A stretch of DNA of 64,000 bases, from assembly GCA_016788585.1 (NCBI GenBank), contig JAEURP010000007.1, positions 64,001 through 128,000 of the forward strand, read 5' to 3'. Position numbers and translations under genes: made by a program. The notes beneath the pieces were generated by a model that worked only from the letters and a program-made list of their open reading frames with translations, ran no database searches and was not told where the DNA came from. Source of the DNA: Chthonomonas sp. Lineage in GTDB: Bacteria > Armatimonadota > Fimbriimonadia > Fimbriimonadales > Fimbriimonadaceae. Below are positions 24,791 through 33,561 of the stretch, piece after piece. Position 1 is the first letter of the stretch; each line of letters starts with the position of its first letter.

Positions 24791-26383
24791 TCAGACCACA
24801 CGTACGAGTCGGCTCTGGGTGAATTCTTGTCCGTACATGTCGCGCGTGAGCACTTCAACACGGTGAGTTCCCACTCCAAGACGCGGCAGGTTGCCTACCC
24901 AAACGTGGTTGCTCTTTGTCGGATTTGGAAGCCGGTTGAAGCCTGGTGCGGGAGTCTTTCCTGCTTCAGACTGCTTCAGCCTGGCATAGTGGGGATCTTC
25001 CCGAACGGTGGCTGCCATTTTTGTCCAGTCGCCGTTATCGATCCGCATCTTGACCTCAGATCGACTGCTTCCAGCATAGACATTCACCACGACCTCCGTT
25101 TGCCGAACTGCGGTGATGCTGACCTCGTCCGGCATCCAAATCAACATCTGCTCGTCCTCTGGTCGGCTCGCGGCGCGGAAATGCTGTCGGTACTTTGTTC
25201 CTTCGAACTCCATGATCGAGTAACCATTTGGAACGCCGTCCGACATGGTTGCGTGGGGGATACCCCGCTCATCGGGGTTTCCTCCCCACCAGCAGCCGCA
25301 AACTGTCGCGTGATTCAAATGATGGTGGGGCTCCTTGCCGCGCCATCCGCTCTTGTCGTCAAAGAACATCTGCTCCATCACGTGGGTGTGAGCCGAAAGC
25401 GATAGCGTGTGCGGACGGTCGTCGATCAGGTGAAAGAGATCAGCCGCATTCTTGCAGTCGTCGAGGGGAATATGTAGCGCAATCACCACCAGCCGATCCT
25501 TCGGCACGAACTGAAGATAGTTCTTCACAAATTCGAGCTGGGCCTTTGGAATCTCGCCGTGGTAGCCCCCAGCGAGCCCATGCCACATAACGTCGTTGAT
25601 GGCGATGAAGTGGACCTTGGCATATTCCCAAGCGAAACAAACCGGACCGTAGTGCTTCTGATAGGTTTCGGTCGATAGCTCATTGCTTGGCGCGTCATAG
25701 TTGAGATCGTGGTTGCCAACAACGTTGTACCAAGGTATCCCTATTTGGGCGATCGTACGGTTTAAGCTTCCAAACAGGCTGAGGTCGTCAAAGAGTTCAT
25801 CGCCCAAATTCAGACCAAAAACGGCTCCAACCTCCTGTGCCTCGCGCGCTACCTGCGCAATGACATCGTGGGCCATGTAGTCGATTTCCCTTTGGTTCCG
25901 TGGTTGGGTATCGCCAAATAGAACCATGCGAAACTTCGATTCCTCATGCTGCTTTTTGAGAGGGAAGTCGATGCTGGAGGGCAAGGGCCCGGTCGGCTCA
26001 GATGCGGGGAATCGAAACTTTGGTGAGCCTGATGGCTTGTGAATGTAATAGAACTGCGGCAACTGGCATTCATCGACTGGTGGCCCCCATCCCGTGGGCT
26101 TCACGACGAAGATTACTGAGCCTTCCTTTACTGGGAGGCGCCACTTACCATCTCGGTCGGTGCGGACCACATCGACGCCATTTGAGACGCAAACTCCGCC
26201 GATGCCGGGGTTACCGTTCTTCTTGCCTGAGCCGTCCTTGTCGTGGAACACATAGCCTTCGGCAAACTGCTGCCCCTCCTGACCCACGGTGAAGACTCTG
26301 GCCTTGAGCAAAGGAGCGAGCGCAATCCCGGCGGCACCGAGCGCGGTGGTTCGAAGAAAGCTACGCCGGTCAATCAAGTGCAT
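24791..26383 (-). CDS. Tat-exported calcineurin-like phosphoesterase
   Basis: The 530-residue protein begins with a twin-arginine signal (DRRSFLRTTALGAAGIA). An N-terminal carboxypeptidase-regulatory-like beta domain (about 35-105, GYVFHDKDGSG) precedes a metallophosphoesterase core. The core shows MVLFGDTQPRNQ (first Asp), LNLGDELFDD (GD), VVGNHDLNYD (GNHD), VVIALHIPLDD (His) and LSAHTHVMEQ (GHxH-like, here AHTH). A C-terminal beta domain follows (about 430-530), as in the family with a calcineurin-like C-terminal module. Likely substrates are phosphodiesters or phosphomonoesters in the periplasm. ATG 26383 replaces an upstream TTG. Confidence 0.88.
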   Translation of the reverse strand: MHLIDRRSFLRTTALGAAGIALAPLLKARVFTVGQEGQQFAEGYVFHDKDGSGKKNGNPGIGGVCVSNGVDVVRTDRDGKWRLPVKEGSVIFVVKPTGWGPPVDECQLPQFYYIHKPSGSPKFRFPASEPTGPLPSSIDFPLKKQHEESKFRMVLFGDTQPRNQREIDYMAHDVIAQVAREAQEVGAVFGLNLGDELFDDLSLFGSLNRTIAQIGIPWYNVVGNHDLNYDAPSNELSTETYQKHYGPVCFAWEYAKVHFIAINDVMWHGLAGGYHGEIPKAQLEFVKNYLQFVPKDRLVVIALHIPLDDCKNAADLFHLIDDRPHTLSLSAHTHVMEQMFFDDKSGWRGKEPHHHLNHATVCGCWWGGNPDERGIPHATMSDGVPNGYSIMEFEGTKYRQHFRAASRPEDEQMLIWMPDEVSITAVRQTEVVVNVYAGSSRSEVKMRIDNGDWTKMAATVREDPHYARLKQSEAGKTPAPGFNRLPNPTKSNHVWVGNLPRLGVGTHRVEVLTRDMYGQEFTQSRLVRVV

Positions 26384-26590
26384 AGCCAGCAAGGTTACCT
26401 ACCAATAGGGACGATTTCGTCTTTTCTGGGGGAGGCAAGTTGCCTTTAATCAGACTCTAACGCTTGAAAGTGCGAAAGATCAAACAGAATTCTTGCGAGG
26501 CGGGAAACATCCACCGCATGGAACGTCAAAACATATACAGTATCCCGAGTGCGATCACGGGATATTGTGCTGTAATCCCCCCCTTTTGAC

Positions 26591-26619
26591 TTGTAGAATT
26601 GCTAGCCCTCAGATACGAT
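26591..26619 (+). promoter_or_regulatory. Candidate promoter of the dockerin-bearing gene
   Basis: TTGTAG (26591-26596) and TACGAT (26614-26619) are separated by 17 bases. The -10 ends 8 bases before the ATG at 26628, so the transcript would be leaderless or nearly so. No strong ribosome site is seen. Confidence 0.4.
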
Positions 26620-26627
26620 TAAGCCGC

Positions 26628-28484
26628 ATGTTTTCACGAGCTCCTTGGAGCCTGTTTTTTTGCGCGCTTTGCTTTGCCAACTGTGCCCAAGCACAATGGG
26701 TGAACTTCCCAACCGCAAAGTTCGGCGCAAGGCCAGGCAATGTCCAAAATGACGGCGCCACGCCAACCATAACCGAGAACTCCGTGATCAGCGTGCCAGT
26801 AGAAACCGGCTACGCCCTGACGAGCACCGTGAACCTTGTCAGCGGGACTTTTTGGACGAATGTCCTCGTCCCCAACACGAGCCTGACGGAGATTGGATTT
26901 AAGCTCACGAATGACGCTTGGCCAGGCCTTGCAACCTATGTTGGCCTTGGGACCTCTGCAGTAGGATCGACCGCGACAATTACGATATTGACCATCAGAA
27001 GCCTGGGTTCAAGTGGTAACTCGGCGTGGAGTAATTCGGCCACTCTGCGTCCAGGAACCTCGATTCCCTCAGGTTCGGAATGGACGGTCGAGTGCTACGA
27101 CGACAACGACAATAATCCGAATCAATATGATGCCTTTGGTAGTGGCATCTCGTTCAGCATTCCGGGCTCGCCAAACGCAAATCCCATTTCGACAATTACG
27201 CTCAGCGGTCAAACAAACTTCGTTGGACCCGCAGGCACATCAGGTAACTCATTCTATAGCGGTCTGAGCCCGCTAACAAAGACCCACAACATGGGCATCG
27301 GAGTTCGACTGCTGGGCGGCACTCTAACCTCGCTAATGGCCCCCACCTGGGCGGGCGAGGCGAGACTATTGCTAAGAAACAGTGCGTTGCCGAGCCAGCA
27401 TTACGAAGTCCAGCTCTCATCGCTGAACGACAGCTACCTCACGGCACCTTTGCCAACAGGGGCTTTCCGGCCTTGGCTCGCGAGCTCAGCAACCGGGGCA
27501 ACTCTGCCGGTGGGCTCATCATGGAGTATCGAGGCGTTCGACGACTTTGACGACGGCCCCGGTCCGGACTCGATCGGAACTGGCATCAGTTTCGACATCC
27601 TCGCCGGTGAGATACCTGTCTTTGTCCAAGACATACCCATCTCGAGCCCCAAGAACCTCGTCGATGCCTTCCCAGATCCAAACAACGGCAGCCTCCTCGC
27701 CGTCGCGGCGTTAAATCCGGCCCTCGCCAACTTTGTGGGCTTCACTGGTAGCTACAGCAAGGTCGCCGAGGACAATTGGGCATCCGACACAGTGATTGCA
27801 ATCACGAATAGCGCGATTCCCGGACGATCTGCATTTATTCAGCCCTTTACAAGTATTGGCAATGTCCCTCTCGCCACGACCACGGGCGTTTTATCGCTGA
27901 CCGGTAACCTCGTTGGTTCGAGTATCCCCGCCGGAAGCCAGTACCGACTCGAGTTTTCCGACGATGTACCAAGTCTTCCAACCGGCGCCGTCGAAGCGAT
28001 ATTGATGTCCGCCACGGTCACGCTGTATTCTTCCGTTCCCCTTCCGTCTGCCGGGCTAAACGGAACTCTGATCGTCGGTGGTCCGGCCGCATTCTCGTAC
28101 CCACGACCGGTTTCCTATTCGATTGTCAAGGGCACCCAAACCATTGCTTCGGGAACGATCGACGCCACGGGATCAAGCACTCCATTTAGCATTTTCATTC
28201 CGACAGCGCAGACAGGAGCCGCCGTGATTATCTTCGATGGGGGCTCTTACTTGCGACGCCGCGTCTCAATCTCGATGAACGGTGGCGTACAGTCTATCGG
28301 AGGAATTGCACTGCAAAATGGCGACATCGATCAGTCTGGCGAGGTCGATGCCACCGACCTCGACGCCGTGATCTCAAGTTTTGGAATGGTCGGAAACGTC
28401 CCTGCCAACGTGGATGCGAATGGGGAAGTCGACGCCGAAGACCTTAACATAGTGATCCAAGCCTTTGGCTCAGTCGATGAATGA
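26628..28484 (+). CDS. Secreted protein with type I dockerin-like repeats
   Basis: The 618-residue protein has a signal peptide (SLFFCALCFANCAQAQ). A series of beta-rich modules follows, each with a short acidic DDxDD stretch: ECYDDNDNNPN, EAFDDFDDGPGPD and EFSDDVPS. The C-terminus has two EF-hand-like loops, DIDQSGEVDATD and NVDANGEVDAED, each followed by a helix ending in FG. This is the calcium-binding repeat pair of type I dockerins, which bind cohesins in scaffolds, but no cohesin is recognised here and single dockerins occur on many surface proteins. No catalytic domain is visible. ATG 26628 is preferred over an upstream frame opening at 26493. Confidence 0.8.
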   Translation: MFSRAPWSLFFCALCFANCAQAQWVNFPTAKFGARPGNVQNDGATPTITENSVISVPVETGYALTSTVNLVSGTFWTNVLVPNTSLTEIGFKLTNDAWPGLATYVGLGTSAVGSTATITILTIRSLGSSGNSAWSNSATLRPGTSIPSGSEWTVECYDDNDNNPNQYDAFGSGISFSIPGSPNANPISTITLSGQTNFVGPAGTSGNSFYSGLSPLTKTHNMGIGVRLLGGTLTSLMAPTWAGEARLLLRNSALPSQHYEVQLSSLNDSYLTAPLPTGAFRPWLASSATGATLPVGSSWSIEAFDDFDDGPGPDSIGTGISFDILAGEIPVFVQDIPISSPKNLVDAFPDPNNGSLLAVAALNPALANFVGFTGSYSKVAEDNWASDTVIAITNSAIPGRSAFIQPFTSIGNVPLATTTGVLSLTGNLVGSSIPAGSQYRLEFSDDVPSLPTGAVEAILMSATVTLYSSVPLPSAGLNGTLIVGGPAAFSYPRPVSYSIVKGTQTIASGTIDATGSSTPFSIFIPTAQTGAAVIIFDGGSYLRRRVSISMNGGVQSIGGIALQNGDIDQSGEVDATDLDAVISSFGMVGNVPANVDANGEVDAEDLNIVIQAFGSVDE

Positions 28485-28491
28485 CGCGCCG

Positions 28492-29478
28492 CTACTTGCC
28501 AAAGGGCCAGTTCGCTTCCGTTCTTAGTTTAAGCTCTTCCTTGAACGCCGGATGGTCCGATTCACCCCAATGCTCAGTCCAAGCTGGGCGAGTGAGCCCC
28601 AGAATTGAGTGGAAGTGATAAAAGAACGCGTCGGGTTGCTCCATCCACGCGAAGTGTCCCGATTGGGCGACGAGGCTGATCTTCGCCCGAGGAACGTACT
28701 TATCTCGCAAGGCAAATGGCATTTCTGCACCGCAAGGGTCTTGGCGACCTTGAATCATTGAAACTGGGTACTTGTGGCCAGCTACCTTCCTAAGCTGGGC
28801 TTGGTAACTTTTATCATTCAGTATGTACCTTGCAAAGGCCCCAAAGACCCTTGGTGCGAATAGATCTGCGGGGGCATCATTTGCTAAGTTAAGTCCTTGC
28901 TCTGGGCGATAGAAGTAATACGGAATCAGAGTAAGTACTTGGCGGGAGGTCTTTTCGTCGGCGGACAGACTTTCGTCGAGTTCGATCTTCGTCAGTTCTT
29001 CCTCGACGGACTTCGGCAAGCGTAGATTATCGCTCAGAAATGTCCCGTCATGGCCTAGCCCGGGCACGCTAGTCAGAACCAAGTGCGCGACTGCCGAAGG
29101 GTACTTCGCTGCATAAAGCAGGGCCACGATGACGCCCCAACTTTGGCCAAATACGATCCACTTCTTGTGTCCTGTTGCTTTGCGCAGCGCCTCGATATCC
29201 TCAAGTGTTCCATCTAACGAGATGGTCCCCGATACGTCGCCCGACGTGTCCTTTAGCTGGCTCTTCCCCGTGCCCAACTGGTCAAACAAGTAAGTCTTCA
29301 CCTGCTCTCTCATCCCCCATCCAACGCCCCAAACAGAACGGCCACTGAAGCCAGGGCCGCCAGGAAGAGCGATCATCGGTTTGCCTGAGCCAATCGCTGC
29401 GGCGTGGATTGTGTATTGACCGCGATCCACGGAGACAGAGGTTGCAAGGGCGCCAGCCAAGAGCGATGTGACGATCAC
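28492..29478 (-). CDS. Alpha/beta hydrolase, proline iminopeptidase-like (S33)
   Basis: The 328-residue protein has an N-terminal signal-like helix (SLLAGALATSVS), an oxyanion stretch LPGGPGFSG, an FDQLGTGKSQ loop and the nucleophile elbow FGQSWGVIVALLYA (Ser in GQSWG). The acid is probably in QGRQDPCG and the base in VAQSGHFAWMEQP. The HGGPG-type sequence and GQSWGG-like elbow point to the S33 proline iminopeptidase group, which cuts N-terminal proline or acts as an esterase. It starts at GTG 29478, overlapping the stop of the DUF1905 gene by four bases. Confidence 0.85.
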   Translation of the reverse strand: MIVTSLLAGALATSVSVDRGQYTIHAAAIGSGKPMIALPGGPGFSGRSVWGVGWGMREQVKTYLFDQLGTGKSQLKDTSGDVSGTISLDGTLEDIEALRKATGHKKWIVFGQSWGVIVALLYAAKYPSAVAHLVLTSVPGLGHDGTFLSDNLRLPKSVEEELTKIELDESLSADEKTSRQVLTLIPYYFYRPEQGLNLANDAPADLFAPRVFGAFARYILNDKSYQAQLRKVAGHKYPVSMIQGRQDPCGAEMPFALRDKYVPRAKISLVAQSGHFAWMEQPDAFFYHFHSILGLTRPAWTEHWGESDHPAFKEELKLRTEANWPFGK

Positions 29479-29771
29479 GATAATGAGACGGCTACCGATA
29501 GGCGAAGGGACACGGTGTCGCCCAATTCGAGCCCCGCAGCGCGCTGAAGGGCGACCTTAATCGGCACGAAGTAGGAGCCATCCTTGGGAAATAGCGCCGT
29601 GTCGACGCGGTTCTCCCCGACTTCGACAGTGGCAGGAATGCAACCCCAGCCATAGGTCAGCAGATGGGCAACGCTTTTGATCTCGGCTCCAACCTCGATG
29701 GGAGCAGGGACGAACAGATAAGGTGGCGGCCCCCGCCACTCGACGATCTTGCCCTCGAACTCCCACTCCAT
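29475..29771 (-). CDS. DUF1905 domain protein
   Basis: The 98-residue protein matches DUF1905 along its length. WEFEGKIVEWRGPPPYLFV starts it, then YGWGCIPATVEVG and FPKDGSYFVPIKVALQRAAG. The family forms a small beta-barrel-like domain often fused to a YdeI-type domain, function unknown. ATG at 29771 is chosen because the open frame to 29852 runs into the divergent SRAP gene. It is translationally coupled (GTGA) to the hydrolase behind it. Confidence 0.88.
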   Translation of the reverse strand: MEWEFEGKIVEWRGPPPYLFVPAPIEVGAEIKSVAHLLTYGWGCIPATVEVGENRVDTALFPKDGSYFVPIKVALQRAAGLELGDTVSLRLSVAVSLS

Positions 29772-29816
29772 TCCTGAATTATGGGCCTTCGTGTAACATG
29801 AAGCGCTGCTAACCCA

Positions 29817-30506
29817 ATGTGTGCTCGATACGCCCTGTTTGGCTTTCAACAATCACTGCTCGGCCTCTTCGAGGCCGACGAAGAGTGGCTCGGTAGCCTT
29901 GCCGATAACTACAACGTCACACCGACAACCGTGGTGCCGGTGGGAATCCTCGAAGATGGGCATCTTAAGCTAGTGCCGATGGACTGGGGAATCGTCCCGT
30001 ATTGGGCCAAGGACTTCAAGTCGCATCGCCCGAAGCCGGTCAACGCGAAGAGCGAGACGGCGGCCGCCCTTCCTACTTTCAAAGGCTGTGTTGATCGCCG
30101 CCGCTGCGTTATCCCGCTGTCTGGATTTTTCGAATGGTCCGAAGAAGAGAATCAAGACAAGCCGTACAAGCAGCCTCACTACATCACGCGCAAAGACGGA
30201 CAACTCATGATCGCCGCTGGACTATTCGACACCTGGCATCGCGGCAAAGAGGATGAACGCACCTCCGCCACAATCCTAACGACCGAGCCAAACGAGTTCA
30301 TGGCGCGCCACCATGACCGCATGCCGTGCTTTATTGCGCCGGAAGACATCCGCGCCTTTTGCAGCAAAGACGTGCCATGGGAAGCTGCTCGGACGATGTG
30401 CAAGCCACTCGATGGAGACCAACTCGACAGTTGGTGGGTTACCCCTAGGATGAACAGCGTTCACTATCTCGAGCGCGATACAACTATCCCGGTCCAATCA
30501 GCGTAG
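29817..30506 (+). CDS. SOS response-associated peptidase (SRAP, YedK/HMCES)
   Basis: The 229-residue product is a SRAP protein. These proteins form a covalent link with abasic sites in single-stranded DNA to protect them. Cys 2 (MCARYALF) is the crosslinking residue after Met removal. N in YNVTPT, E in NAKSET and H in HHDRMP are the other active-site residues. SGFFEWSEE and the MPCFIAPED loop are standard. It stands alone between the DUF1905 gene and a small thioredoxin-like gene. Expression in response to DNA damage is expected for the family; no LexA-type site is recognised here. Confidence 0.95.
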   Translation: MCARYALFGFQQSLLGLFEADEEWLGSLADNYNVTPTTVVPVGILEDGHLKLVPMDWGIVPYWAKDFKSHRPKPVNAKSETAAALPTFKGCVDRRRCVIPLSGFFEWSEEENQDKPYKQPHYITRKDGQLMIAAGLFDTWHRGKEDERTSATILTTEPNEFMARHHDRMPCFIAPEDIRAFCSKDVPWEAARTMCKPLDGDQLDSWWVTPRMNSVHYLERDTTIPVQSA

Positions 30507-30513
30507 ATAAATT

Positions 30514-30789
30514 GTGAGTTCAGAAACCATCGAACCTGTCATCCGCGGCAATGCCCCGGTCCTCGAAGTGTTCACCGGCGGTTGCCGCCTTTGCGCTCAA
30601 GCGCTCATCGACTCATTAAAGCTGGCCGAGGAGCGAGGCTACAGCATTAAGGAAGACAAAATCGACGGGCCGCGGGCTCAATCGCTTGGCCTGCGCGCGG
30701 CTCCGACAATCGTCCTGAATGGCGAAATCCTGTTCCCGTACGCACCCTCATACGAGGAGCTTGCCGAGAAACTCCCAGCACTTAGCTAG
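30514..30789 (+). CDS. Glutaredoxin/thioredoxin-like small protein
   Basis: The 91-residue protein has the thioredoxin-fold start VLEVFTGGCRLCAQAL with a CxxC redox pair (CRLC). A cis-Pro segment (RAAPTIVLNGEILF) sits at about 62-75. Length fits a glutaredoxin-like or mercury/arsenic-related thiol protein. It starts at GTG 30514, eight bases after the SRAP stop, and may be co-transcribed. The oxidised target is unknown. Confidence 0.8.
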   Translation: MSSETIEPVIRGNAPVLEVFTGGCRLCAQALIDSLKLAEERGYSIKEDKIDGPRAQSLGLRAAPTIVLNGEILFPYAPSYEELAEKLPALS

Positions 30790-31058
30790 TTAGGGCGAGA
30801 ATAGCGAACAGGCTTAGCGTGGCGAACAAGTTTGCCTCGCATTTCCAATTCGCGTGACACAGAAACTGTGTACCAAGACACCGAGCCGTCGAAGTTTGGT
30901 AGCTCCTTTTCAACCAGCTTAACGAGGTCGCTAAACCGGATCGGCTCCGACCCCAACACGGCTAGGATCGCCTCCGAGACCTGATCGTATTTCGGAGCCG
31001 AAATCGTGATCGGCTTCTTCCATGTTGCACCGTTAATGGCGACCCGCTCTTTATCCAT
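30786..31058 (-). CDS. Small winged-helix-like protein (DUF6958-like)
   Basis: The 90-residue protein starts at ATG 31058, two bases after the stop of the next gene upstream, so the two are an operon. ISAPKYDQVSEAILAVLG, an acidic helix, and VSRELEMRGKLVRHAKPVRY suggest a three-helix plus wing fold. The pattern resembles DUF6958, but the assignment is loose. The frame extends to 31244 inside the upstream gene and that part is rejected. It overlaps the stop of the thioredoxin-like gene by four bases. Confidence 0.7.
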   Translation of the reverse strand: MDKERVAINGATWKKPITISAPKYDQVSEAILAVLGSEPIRFSDLVKLVEKELPNFDGSVSWYTVSVSRELEMRGKLVRHAKPVRYSRPN

Positions 31059-31060
31059 TG

Positions 31061-31537
31061 CTACTTCTGCCAAATGTCCCTGGTTTTGCCGACGTTCTCG
31101 GCAATCGTCTCCGCTCGCGTCTTCAGAATCGCATTGGTCACGCCGCGGTTCTCGACGGCAAGGGCCGCCATCAGCTTTCCGCCTTCTGTAATGTAGAAGA
31201 ATGTTGGCTGTACCTTTCCGTTCTGCTTCAAAAGCTGAAGGCACTTGTCATTGCCGGAAGTTGGCGCATCCCCAAGGTTTACCGTCAGCCAAATGTAACT
31301 GTTGCTGGGGCTGATCTCAAAACCTACCGGAATAGTTAGATCGTACTTCTCGAAGGTTACGGCGTACTTTTCTTTGCCTGCTTCCTTCACGATGTCATTG
31401 ACCTCGTAACCGAGTTGAACCAGAATCTCTCGAAGTTGCTTGCGGTCGATCGTCGAGCTAGTTTGGGTTGCAAAGCCAAACACCATTAGTGAACTAACGA
31501 GAAGAAGAAGAATTACAGAAAGCTTGTTCATGGTCAT
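31061..31537 (-). CDS. Secreted hypothetical protein
   Basis: The 158-residue protein has a signal peptide (MNKLSVILLLLVSSLMVFGF) and a body with alpha/beta pattern: DRKQLREILVQLGYEVND, then KYDLTIPVGFEISPSNSYIW and KAETIAENV-like helices. The layout resembles YbjN or type III secretion chaperone-like domains, but exported. Two ATGs, 31537 and 31531, are possible. It is followed two bases later by the winged-helix-like gene. Confidence 0.72.
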   Translation of the reverse strand: MTMNKLSVILLLLVSSLMVFGFATQTSSTIDRKQLREILVQLGYEVNDIVKEAGKEKYAVTFEKYDLTIPVGFEISPSNSYIWLTVNLGDAPTSGNDKCLQLLKQNGKVQPTFFYITEGGKLMAALAVENRGVTNAILKTRAETIAENVGKTRDIWQK

Positions 31538-31631
31538 TCGTGCCTCAGCAGAAGTGTACTGCCAAAGGACGCCCGGTCTCTGAAACCGTTACTCCGTTTC
31601 AGTATAAGTCCAAAATTGTGGCGGACTGAGT

Positions 31632-31964
31632 ATGATAGGCGGGATCGAAATGACTGCATCGAAAGCCCGCTCAATCGCAAAGCTCTTCGTGGCCTTGGCT
31701 ACTCTGACTTTGTTGGCGACCGGTTACTATGCCTTGGCGCAATCGGTCGATCTCCCCGGCGCGGCTGATCTCAGATCGCGATGGCAAACCCAAACGAGCT
31801 ACCGCGGAACCTCGGGTCACCGTTCGCATGGCAGGCGCGATGCCGGGCCTATCGAGTGCGGTCGCCTCGTTATGGTTGCCCTCGCCTTTGGCGCAGGCGC
31901 CTTGTCCTTCCGCCGAAAGGCGAAGACCGCATCTGCAACGCCGCCGCCCCCACCCATTGGTTAA
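31632..31964 (+). CDS. Small membrane protein with C-terminal helix and basic tail
   Basis: The 110-residue frame has an N-terminal hydrophobic segment (LFVALATLTLLATGYYALA), a charged middle with many Arg and His, and a second helix (GRLVMVALAFGAGALSF) followed by RRKAK and a proline tail. The helix plus basic tail resembles sorting-signal C-termini, but no VPEP is present. Start is ATG 31632 or ATG 31650. It lies six bases before the lipoprotein gene. No family is recognised, and a frameshifted or chance frame is possible. Confidence 0.45.
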   Translation: MIGGIEMTASKARSIAKLFVALATLTLLATGYYALAQSVDLPGAADLRSRWQTQTSYRGTSGHRSHGRRDAGPIECGRLVMVALAFGAGALSFRRKAKTASATPPPPPIG

Positions 31965-31970
31965 ACAAGA

Positions 31971-32429
31971 ATGAAAACTCTCCTTGCCCTAATCGCTCTC
32001 TCCACTGTCCTCGTCGGATGCTCGTCTCAGGCCCCCGTTACCGATAGCGACGCCCCGAAGCCAAAGGATTCGCCAATCTCCGGTAACGAGGCGACCGATG
32101 TCAGCCCGAAGGTGACGGAGGCTGATCTGCACATCAAGATCTATCCGAACAGCAAGATCATCAATGACCGGTCCATCACCGTCAAGACGCCGAATGAAGA
32201 GAACGCGCTCGCCGTCTTCACCACCGAAGACGCCCCCGCAGACGTCGTGAAGTTCTTCGAAGAACAGCTGCCCGGCAAGAAGTTCAATGAATTCAAAGGC
32301 GGCGACACGGTGACGAATATGCTCGCCGTGGACAATGCGGACGGCAGCAAACTCGCCGTCACGATCATTAAGAAGGCCGATGCCCCAACCGAGATTACGA
32401 TCGGCTATGGCAAAGTGAACAAGAAGTAA
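31971..32429 (+). CDS. Putative lipoprotein
   Basis: The 152-residue protein has a lipoprotein signal (LLALIALSTVLVGCSS, lipobox LVGC with Cys 17). A flexible Asp/Pro/Lys stretch and one folded domain (IKIYPNSKIINDRSITV, FEEQLPGKKFNEFKGGD, LAVTIIKKADAPTEITIGYG) follow. The C-terminal domain resembles small beta-sheet domains seen in other periplasmic lipoproteins of unknown role. It ends convergently one base from the stop of the putative protease gene. Confidence 0.78.
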   Translation: MKTLLALIALSTVLVGCSSQAPVTDSDAPKPKDSPISGNEATDVSPKVTEADLHIKIYPNSKIINDRSITVKTPNEENALAVFTTEDAPADVVKFFEEQLPGKKFNEFKGGDTVTNMLAVDNADGSKLAVTIIKKADAPTEITIGYGKVNKK

Positions 32430-32430
32430 T

Positions 32431-33312
32431 TTAGTACTTCGGTAAACCGGCAAAGTCGGAGCGAGCCTTCAGATAGCTCGCTTCGATTTTTTCATCCCAG
32501 CCGAATGCCTTGGTGTATTGCGCGCGAAGGTCGGCCCGGGCCGCCGCGCTAAAGAAGTGCAACACTTCGCCAAAGGTGGCCCGACGCGCATATTCCTTTG
32601 CCGGAACCCCATTGGCCAAGATGTCCTTCTTGGGAAAGTGCTTCGAAAGCAGCGTGAAGTAGCGATCGAAGACCGCCGCGCCGCCGTGCTTGTCATAAAT
32701 AGGGAAGAACCAATCGCGGAAGAAGTAGTACTTTTCCTTGTCGCCATAGTGGCTGTTTCGGCTGGTCTGCATCCTTTCAAACCAGTTTGCCGCCCATTCC
32801 TTTTTCCCTAGCTGCGTGTACATGTCGAAGATGAAAATCTCGGCCCACGGCCCATCGCCCCAGAACTCAAAGGTCGGCGATTCCTTCGTGTTCTTACTGC
32901 CGCCTTCCACGATGTGCGCGAGCTCGTGCGTGATCACCTCATAGTTCAGTTGCGCCGGCGAATGCCAGTTCCACGCGCCGCCCAGGTCGATCACATTGCG
33001 CCAGCCAAAGCCCTCGTCAAACCGATTATTGATCGTCGCATAGTTGAACTCCTTGTTCGCGTGGGCCACCACATAGATGCGCGGATCGGGGCCAAATGAA
33101 CCATAGGTCCGCTTCATCTTGCGCCAAACATCCTTGATGTAGCCGTTCATCCAGTCCACCTTCGGGTCCATCCCTTCGCCGAAGTAAACGGCGATCTCAT
33201 TGTCAAACGCTACGCGCGTCACCACCGGGCCATTGGGCCGGATGAAGTCTCGAATAGTCACCGGCGGATCGGCGGGCGCGAGAGCGACGCTGGAGAGGAT
33301 GGCGGCGAGCAT
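32431..33312 (-). CDS. Putative secreted zinc protease-like protein (HELAH)
   Basis: The 293-residue protein has a signal peptide (LAAILSSVALAPA) and the motif VITHELAHIVEGG at about 127-139, an HExxH zinc site. A downstream glutamate (PWAEIFIFDMY) is placed as in gluzincins. IYVVAHANKEFNYATINNRF and WFFPIYDKHGGAAVFDRYF are typical of eukaryote-like basic secretory or M1-related domains. No family is certain. An array of GGGGTTT repeats begins 27 bases upstream of its ATG. Confidence 0.72.
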   Translation of the reverse strand: MLAAILSSVALAPADPPVTIRDFIRPNGPVVTRVAFDNEIAVYFGEGMDPKVDWMNGYIKDVWRKMKRTYGSFGPDPRIYVVAHANKEFNYATINNRFDEGFGWRNVIDLGGAWNWHSPAQLNYEVITHELAHIVEGGSKNTKESPTFEFWGDGPWAEIFIFDMYTQLGKKEWAANWFERMQTSRNSHYGDKEKYYFFRDWFFPIYDKHGGAAVFDRYFTLLSKHFPKKDILANGVPAKEYARRATFGEVLHFFSAAARADLRAQYTKAFGWDEKIEASYLKARSDFAGLPKY

Positions 33313-33338
33313 GATCGGAGTTTAGCCTATTAGTTTTT

Positions 33339-33382
33339 GGGGTTTGGGGTTTGGGGTTTGGGGTTTGGGGTTTGGGGTTTGG
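33339..33382. repeat. GGGGTTT heptanucleotide tandem array
   Basis: Six perfect GGGGTTT units run from 33339 to 33380, followed by GG and two decayed units (TGTTCGG). Each unit has four guanines, so the plus strand could form a G-quadruplex. On the minus strand the array (CCCCAAA) is in the leader or promoter region of the putative protease gene. Confidence 0.9.
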
Positions 33383-33561
33383 TGTTCGGTGTTCAGTCTT
33401 CCTTCGTTCCTTCGTGGCATGGGTGTCGTTGTCTACAGGCATTGATCGGGTACGCCACACCCATGGCTCGCATGTTCCCCTCGCTTGCGCCCGCGTGGTT
33501 GACGCTGTCCCGAGCCAATCGCGGCGGAGGATAGGGGTTAGGGGTGAAGTTCCTTGTCTCT

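Noticed and set aside
33339-33382. GGGGTTT array as a true telomere or chromosome end
   Set aside because: It is internal, flanked by genes on both sides, and has only six units.
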